DNA of 64,000 nucleotides, from assembly GCA_025558075.1 (NCBI GenBank), contig JAHLKF010000001.1, positions 868,001 through 932,000 of the forward strand, written 5' to 3'. This document shows positions 59,912-64,000 of the stretch, piece by piece. How positions within the stretch are numbered: the first letter of the stretch is position 1; every line of letters begins with the position of its first letter. Both the position numbers and the translations under genes were made by a program. This stretch comes from Gaertneriomyces semiglobifer (taxonomy: Eukaryota; Chytridiomycota; Chytridiomycetes; Spizellomycetales; Spizellomycetaceae). The notes beneath the pieces are model-generated. The model was not told the DNA's origin. It worked only from the letters and a program-made list of their open reading frames with translations, and did no database searches.

Positions 59912-60174
59912 CAACAACTACTACCGAGGTCGGCGCATTTTCGGACAACGCGCGCGTTCGCCTTCGAGAAACAGCTGTGAACAGATCTACGAGGCATCTC
60001 ACGCAGAAGAAAGTACACAATGCATCATGATATGCAAAAGGCAGCTGAGATGCTCTGGAAAGTAGAGCTCACGCTGTTGGTAATAGATGTTCTCTTCCAT
60101 CCTCATCCTTTTCCACTGGACCCTGTCATGCACCCCGAATGTCATGTATAATAAGATGCCAGCGAGACAATAGG

Positions 60175-61977
60175 TCAACAGTGTACCGGCCCAACTACGT
60201 TACTCCATTCCGAAAGTCCACCCTGAACCCCAACTGCTTGAACTTTATAAAAGTAGCCGATGCCTTGCATGGCCGTTGGATCTGCCCATATCGACTCACC
60301 GGATGGAACATCGTCCGTGACACCAGTCGCTATGGGTCCTTGATCCCATTCTACACCGGAGTCACTTGGCCCATTCGCAACACCGCGCCAAATCACATAG
60401 GATGCAGCCCATGCGCTTCCTCGGAAGCGGAGACAGTTGGGTTTGATGTCCAGCAAGAGGTAAGGGGCCTGTGGAACCGGCATCGGGATACTTGCCGGAT
60501 CACAACCTTGCACAACGTAGGCGAAATGCCGGATTTGCGGCACTACTTGCCACTCTTCTTCGCAAAATCCGCGAGATCGCGAGCGGAACCCTGGAGCGTG
60601 GTAGGACCAGTAGTTACCATCTTCCTTGTGCACATAAAAGCCACCTACAGAAGCCGTCATGTTAGTGATTGGGATGAAGTCACACCAATGCCAACACAAT
60701 TGCATCTACCAAACATGCTGTGAAATCTAAAATTATGGTCCATTAGCCTTCTTTTCCGCAGGTAGATCAACGCTAATGGACGCCTACCTCAGGCTCCAGA
60801 TCATTGAGCCAGAAATCTGCGGATTACGTATCACCTGGTCGTAAATGCGGCCATAAACATTTGTGTTGCTGAACCCGAATTCGCCAATGTAAAAGACTTT
60901 ATTGAACTTCGCGACGTAGGAAGCGTCTCGAGGGATCCGACTCAGGTCGGATTCGCCATAGTAGTAGTGATTCGTGTATATATCCGGTCCATTTGGCGAG
61001 CTCACAGCGTCCTTGTCAAATCGCTTTGGGGCATCAAGCCCTCCCATGGCACCAGCAGCGACGAGACTCTGTGGAGCTAATGAGCGTATATGCGCGGTCA
61101 CTTCCATGGTCCACGACGTCGGAGGCCTGGCCCCTTCCCACCCCCCGAGCTCATTACCAAGCTCCCATGCCAGAACAGTAGAGTCATCTCCGTAACGAAT
61201 GCCATTGATTGTGTTGACGCGATTCAGGAGGAACGAGATCAAATGCTTGAAATCCTCGATTACCTCTCGGTCAGTCCAGAACTGACTAGGGCGCTTTCCT
61301 CTGAGTCCCGCAAAAAGGCCATATGTGCCAAAGGCGCAATCATCGCCACCACCAATTTGATCCTTCTTTCCATTGTAGTTGTTGATGAGAGGAATGATCA
61401 GACGCACACCAACTTGCCTGGCAATAGCAAGCGCGTAATCAATACCGACGAATGCCTGTTCGTTATATGTCCGCGCTGCGGTAATATGGTAGCATTGTCC
61501 TACTCCAAGAGTGTACGTCCGCGCCACACGGCCGCCCATCTGAGCTATTGTCGAGAGGGCATCATGCTGTGGAACATGAGATTATGTTGGATGCAATTGG
61601 CCAAGCCCGCCCTTCATTGCACCTACTTGCTCCCATGGGTCAGGAACCACACGGCTGTCCGTGCATGGCCGATCTTCGAGAAATAATAAATTGGGAATGT
61701 TCATAGAGATGAACTTGAAAGGCCGACCATTCTCCAGCAGCGTTGATCCATGACGGGTAATGAATGGTTGTCCATGTCCATCAGACGGCTGCGCATTGAC
61801 CCGGGGTCTTGGTGGCACATCAGGAGCAGATTGTTGGGTATGCGAAGCAGCAGTCGCGGCTGGGTACCCGGACGGGGATGAAGTACCGCTCCCAGGATAA
61901 ACGTTCCCAGAACTACTTGAGGACTGCTGTTCCAGAACCTTGTTTGCAATCTTCCCAATCTTCTTCATCCAACCCAT
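60175..61977 (-). CDS. GH5 mannanase-like glycoside hydrolase
   Basis: Four exons (61977-61627, 61566-60788, 60717-60710, 60644-60175) encode 535 residues; exon 3 is an 8-nt micro-exon. A TIM-barrel of the GH5_7 (endo-beta-mannanase) type is visible: GRVARTYTL, LAIARQVGVRLIIPLINNY, acid/base Glu in VLAWELGNE (about 256), YTNHYYYGE, nucleophile Glu in FYIGEFGF (about 346) and SGSMIWSL; a beta-sandwich-like C-terminus follows (YVIWRGVANGPSDSG ... YFYKVQAVG). Such enzymes cleave beta-1,4-mannan. The N-terminus (MGWMKKIGKIANKVLEQQ plus a Ser-rich linker) is no classical signal peptide, which is unusual for this family. The micro-exon is needed to keep frame between the barrel's last strands. Confidence 0.85.
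60710..60717 (-). other. 8-nt micro-exon of the GH5 gene
   Basis: The exon before ends after SL in phase 2 and the next good acceptor (CTAAC branch, TGTAG) is in phase 1 before GGFYVHKED. The 8 bases CATGTTTG lie between a CACAG acceptor and a GTAGAT donor and restore the frame as S-M-F-G. The flanking introns are then 70 and 65 nt, normal for this genome. Confidence 0.7.
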
Positions 61978-62292
61978 CTCTCGTTATGGCCGTCGTTCCG
62001 TCCGCGAATGTTGAACGTTTGACGTTTTCCAAAGGAATTTCGCACGCGACGTTTTGAACCAACCGTTCTTTATTTGATAACAAAACGTGTTTAGTGATAA
62101 CACATTGTAACGCGTTGGCTTCGGTTCAATATTTAAGCGTTGAAATCACGAGCTCCTCGGCGATTCTTTGGCCCCGAACGACGGATCTTCTCAAAAAAAT
62201 ATAAAAGCAGCTCACAGCAGCCGAGTGCAGCAGCAGCCTGGTTTGGGGTTGCTCCTGTTAAAATTAACCAGCCTTGTTCGAGCGATACCACA
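61978..62292. promoter_or_regulatory. Divergent promoter region of the GH5 and hydrolase genes
   Basis: 315 bp between two opposite starts. ATATAAAAGC at about 62200 is a TATA-like element reading toward the hydrolase. Open frame continues upstream of its ATG but without another ATG. Confidence 0.5.
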
Positions 62293-63391
62293 ATGACCCG
62301 GCTGCCGTTTACAAACCATGTGGTGGCCGGCGCTTCTCCAGCAATCCGCATCTCCGTCAATCGGTATGCGTCTCCACATGTTGCAACGACACTGTTGCCA
62401 AAGGTGAACATTCTTTGCGTGCATGGCAACTCGATGTGCAAGGAAACCTGGGAACCTGTAATTAGAAAGCTCTTTGCATCGCCTATAGGAGGGCGAATCC
62501 GCGCAGCGTACGCCTTGGATGTGAGAAATCATGGGGATTCTGCTGTACTCAACAAGGACGTGGCCATACAAAATCAGCTGCACCATTTTGATTGGAGTGA
62601 CGGCGCCCGTGATGTCCTTGAAGTAGCAAACTTTATCCGTGAGGGCTGCGAGAAGAACGATGTGCTTGTGGGCTTGGGCCACTCGTTTGGCGGCGCACAG
62701 CTGCTTCTTGGTTCTGTGCTCAAGCCGCGAGTGTTCGCCAATTTTATACTAGTTGAACCAATGGTCTTCAACCGCGCGTTCTTTCAAGCGGCTTATGGCT
62801 TTGAGGACCCGAAACAAGTGAGCGCAGAAAATGACAAGTATACTCAAAATGCTTTGAGAAGGAAAGCCGTGTTCCCATCGCGCCAGGCCGCTTTTGAGAA
62901 TCTGAGTGGAAAGAAATTCTTTCGGTCGTTCTCCGAGGAGAGCCTGCACATTTACGTAGATCATGGATTCTATGAAGATGGCACAGGATATCGACTAAAG
63001 TGTCCGCCCCATCAAGAGGCCTCGGTCTTTATGGGGTGCGGCTCTACTTTCCCAGCGTTCGACACTCTGCCAGAGCTTCCCACGCCAGCGCTGTTTCTTA
63101 CCGGGAGTGAATCTGAGTGGATGAGACCATTCTACTGCGCCCCAGATTCGGAAAGTCCTGTGGTGAAAGACAAGTATCTGGCGTTCAAGGCTCCCTTGGG
63201 TGAATACAATGTAGTCCCCCACAGTGGCCACATGACTCCTTTGGACAATCCAAATGATCTCGGTAAGCGCATCAGTCCATTACCGCTACCGAAGTGATTC
63301 TGTGACTAATATTCCCTCGCCGCATACCACAGCCGAGATCACGGCCGGTTACATTGAGCGACAACTGCGGACAGGTGTCGCCAAGTTATAG
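62293..63391 (+). CDS. Alpha/beta hydrolase with a peroxisomal targeting signal (Lpx1-like)
   Basis: Two exons (62293-63262, 63333-63391) encode 342 residues. The fold is read from ILCVHGNSMCKETWEPV (oxyanion-hole HGN), YALDVRNHGDS, the nucleophile elbow GLGHSFGGAQ (Ser about 131), a helical cap, then PALFLTGSESEWM and the catalytic His in VVPHSGHMTPLDNP. The last exon ends GVAKL; AKL fits the PTS1 consensus ([SAC]-[KRH]-[LM]), so the protein should go to peroxisomes. Yeast Lpx1, a peroxisomal lipase, has the same build and a PTS1. Without the final splice the chain would end LPLPK and lose the signal. The substrate, probably an acyl ester, is inference. Confidence 0.87.
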
Positions 63392-63481
63392 CCGGTGCTT
63401 ATCTCAGCGCTTTTCCTAATGTAGATACGCAAGTCTATACTGTACAGCTATTTGTGAACTATAGTACTTTCACCATTGATT

Positions 63482-64000
63482 TCATAGTGAGGCTCGGTCG
63501 CGCCTGGTGCTCAACGTCGCCTTGGATGCTGATTTCTTCCGGCCTTCCGATTTCTCAAGATACTTCACCGCCTTTTCAGGGCCACCCGATCTCAAGAACG
63601 TCTCCTCCAATTGTTTAGCTAGCAGCAGATCTCCCATCACACGCACTCGTTGGTTGGCGATGGCGCTGACCGCAGTCAGGCCGCCGGTAATGAACTTGAG
63701 AATGTCTGCGTCTTCAATTTCTATGAGGATAACCGGAAACGGCGGTTCTTTACTAGAGGGTACCGGTGGTCTTGTCTGGGATATAATGGGTTTGGTGTTG
63801 AGGCCTCTAAAAAATAGATACCTGTGATCATCTTTGAGTTTAATTTTTGGAGTTTCCTTCTCGAGAGAACAGTACTCCTACCATTCATCCTTGCGCACTC
63901 CCTTTTGCAGAACCGTAAGAATAAAGAGACCTCGTAAATTGCGAGCAAGGGACGGGTCGGAATTGAGCTCTCGTTGAACTTCAGGCAAGAGAACAGATGC
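63482..64000 (-). CDS. SCP2 sterol-carrier domain protein (5' partial)
   Basis: The 3' end of a gene running off the right edge. Exons 64000-63882 and 63821-63482 are joined by a 60-nt intron. The readable chain begins ASVLLPEVQRELNSDPSLARNL and continues KDEWYLFFRGLNTKPIIS, a hydrophobic VILIEIEDADILKFITGGLTAVSAIANQRVRVMGD, then LLLAKQLEETFL and a Lys-rich tail to TGA. The order strand-strand-helix with DADILKFITGGL and VRVMGDLLLAKQL fits the SCP2 fold, which binds sterols and fatty acyl chains. No PTS1 is present at the C-terminus, so a peroxisomal location is not shown. N-terminal domains are unknown because they lie outside the window. Confidence 0.78.

Overview
This 64 kb window comes from a fungal nuclear genome. 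It is gene-dense, most genes are split by 55-75 nt GT-AG introns, and I could join 29 of the genes in frame from start to stop or window edge. The gene set is fungal (RSC7/Swp82, Ctf4/Mcl1, a Crz1-like zinc finger, ketol-acid reductoisomerase Ilv5), but there is also a clear nephrocystin-1 (NPHP1), a ciliary transition-zone protein. That combination points to a zoosporic (flagellated) fungus, most likely a chytrid of the Spizellomyces type. This placement is inference, not a database match.

Layout. 1-3.3 kb: 3' part of a RasGEF with two Ras-binding-like domains (+). 3.4-5.9 kb: NPHP1 (-, 12 exons). 6.3-8.4 kb: homeodomain factor (-). 8.4-11.0 kb: a 2.6 kb stretch with no supportable gene. 11.0-11.7 kb: small unknown protein. 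11.9-12.1 kb: promoter-like block followed by a 32-codon ORF. 12.4-14.0 kb: four-CBS protein (-). 14.3-17.7 kb: long coiled-coil protein. 18.1-20.2 kb: Ilv5 (+) and a DUF4396-like membrane protein (-). 20.4-26.5 kb: WDHD1/Ctf4 and a DCAF5-like WD40 protein (+). 27.0-29.3 kb: MFS transporter (+) and HAD hydrolase (-), tail to tail. 30.5-34.7 kb: polytopic membrane protein (+), Tim44/MBA1-like mitochondrial protein (-), cupin_5 protein (+). 34.7-39.5 kb: 1458-residue RGG and helical-repeat protein (-). 40.0-42.1 kb: SH3-septin-like GTPase (+) and LYR protein (-). 42.7-47.1 kb: C2H2 factor, double-UBA protein, single-pass membrane protein. 47.1-50.1 kb: gene-poor block with transposase-like debris and tandem repeats. 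50.1-54.8 kb: RSC7/Swp82 (+), RAD51 (-), BCAS2/SPF27 (-). 55.1-59.9 kb: gamma-tubulin complex component 6 (-). 60.2-64.0 kb: GH5 mannanase-like protein (-), peroxisomal-type alpha/beta hydrolase (+), and a 3' fragment of an SCP2 sterol-carrier protein (-).

There is no operon or single metabolic cluster. Functional themes are genome maintenance and chromatin (RAD51, WDHD1, RSC7, DCAF5-like), RNA processing (BCAS2, RGG protein), microtubule and cilium biology (NPHP1, GCP6), Ras/septin signalling and mitochondrial biogenesis. Genes are packed with very short convergent 3' ends (1 bp between the MFS and HAD genes, 22 bp between the cupin and RGG genes).

The most unusual points are NPHP1 in a fungus, an SH3-septin-type GTPase fusion, an 8-nt micro-exon in the GH5 gene, a GA-AG intron candidate and a GC-AG intron, duplicated Ras-binding-like folds in the RasGEF, and a PTS1 signal created by the last exon of the hydrolase. 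No tRNA, rRNA, CRISPR array or intact transposon was recognised.
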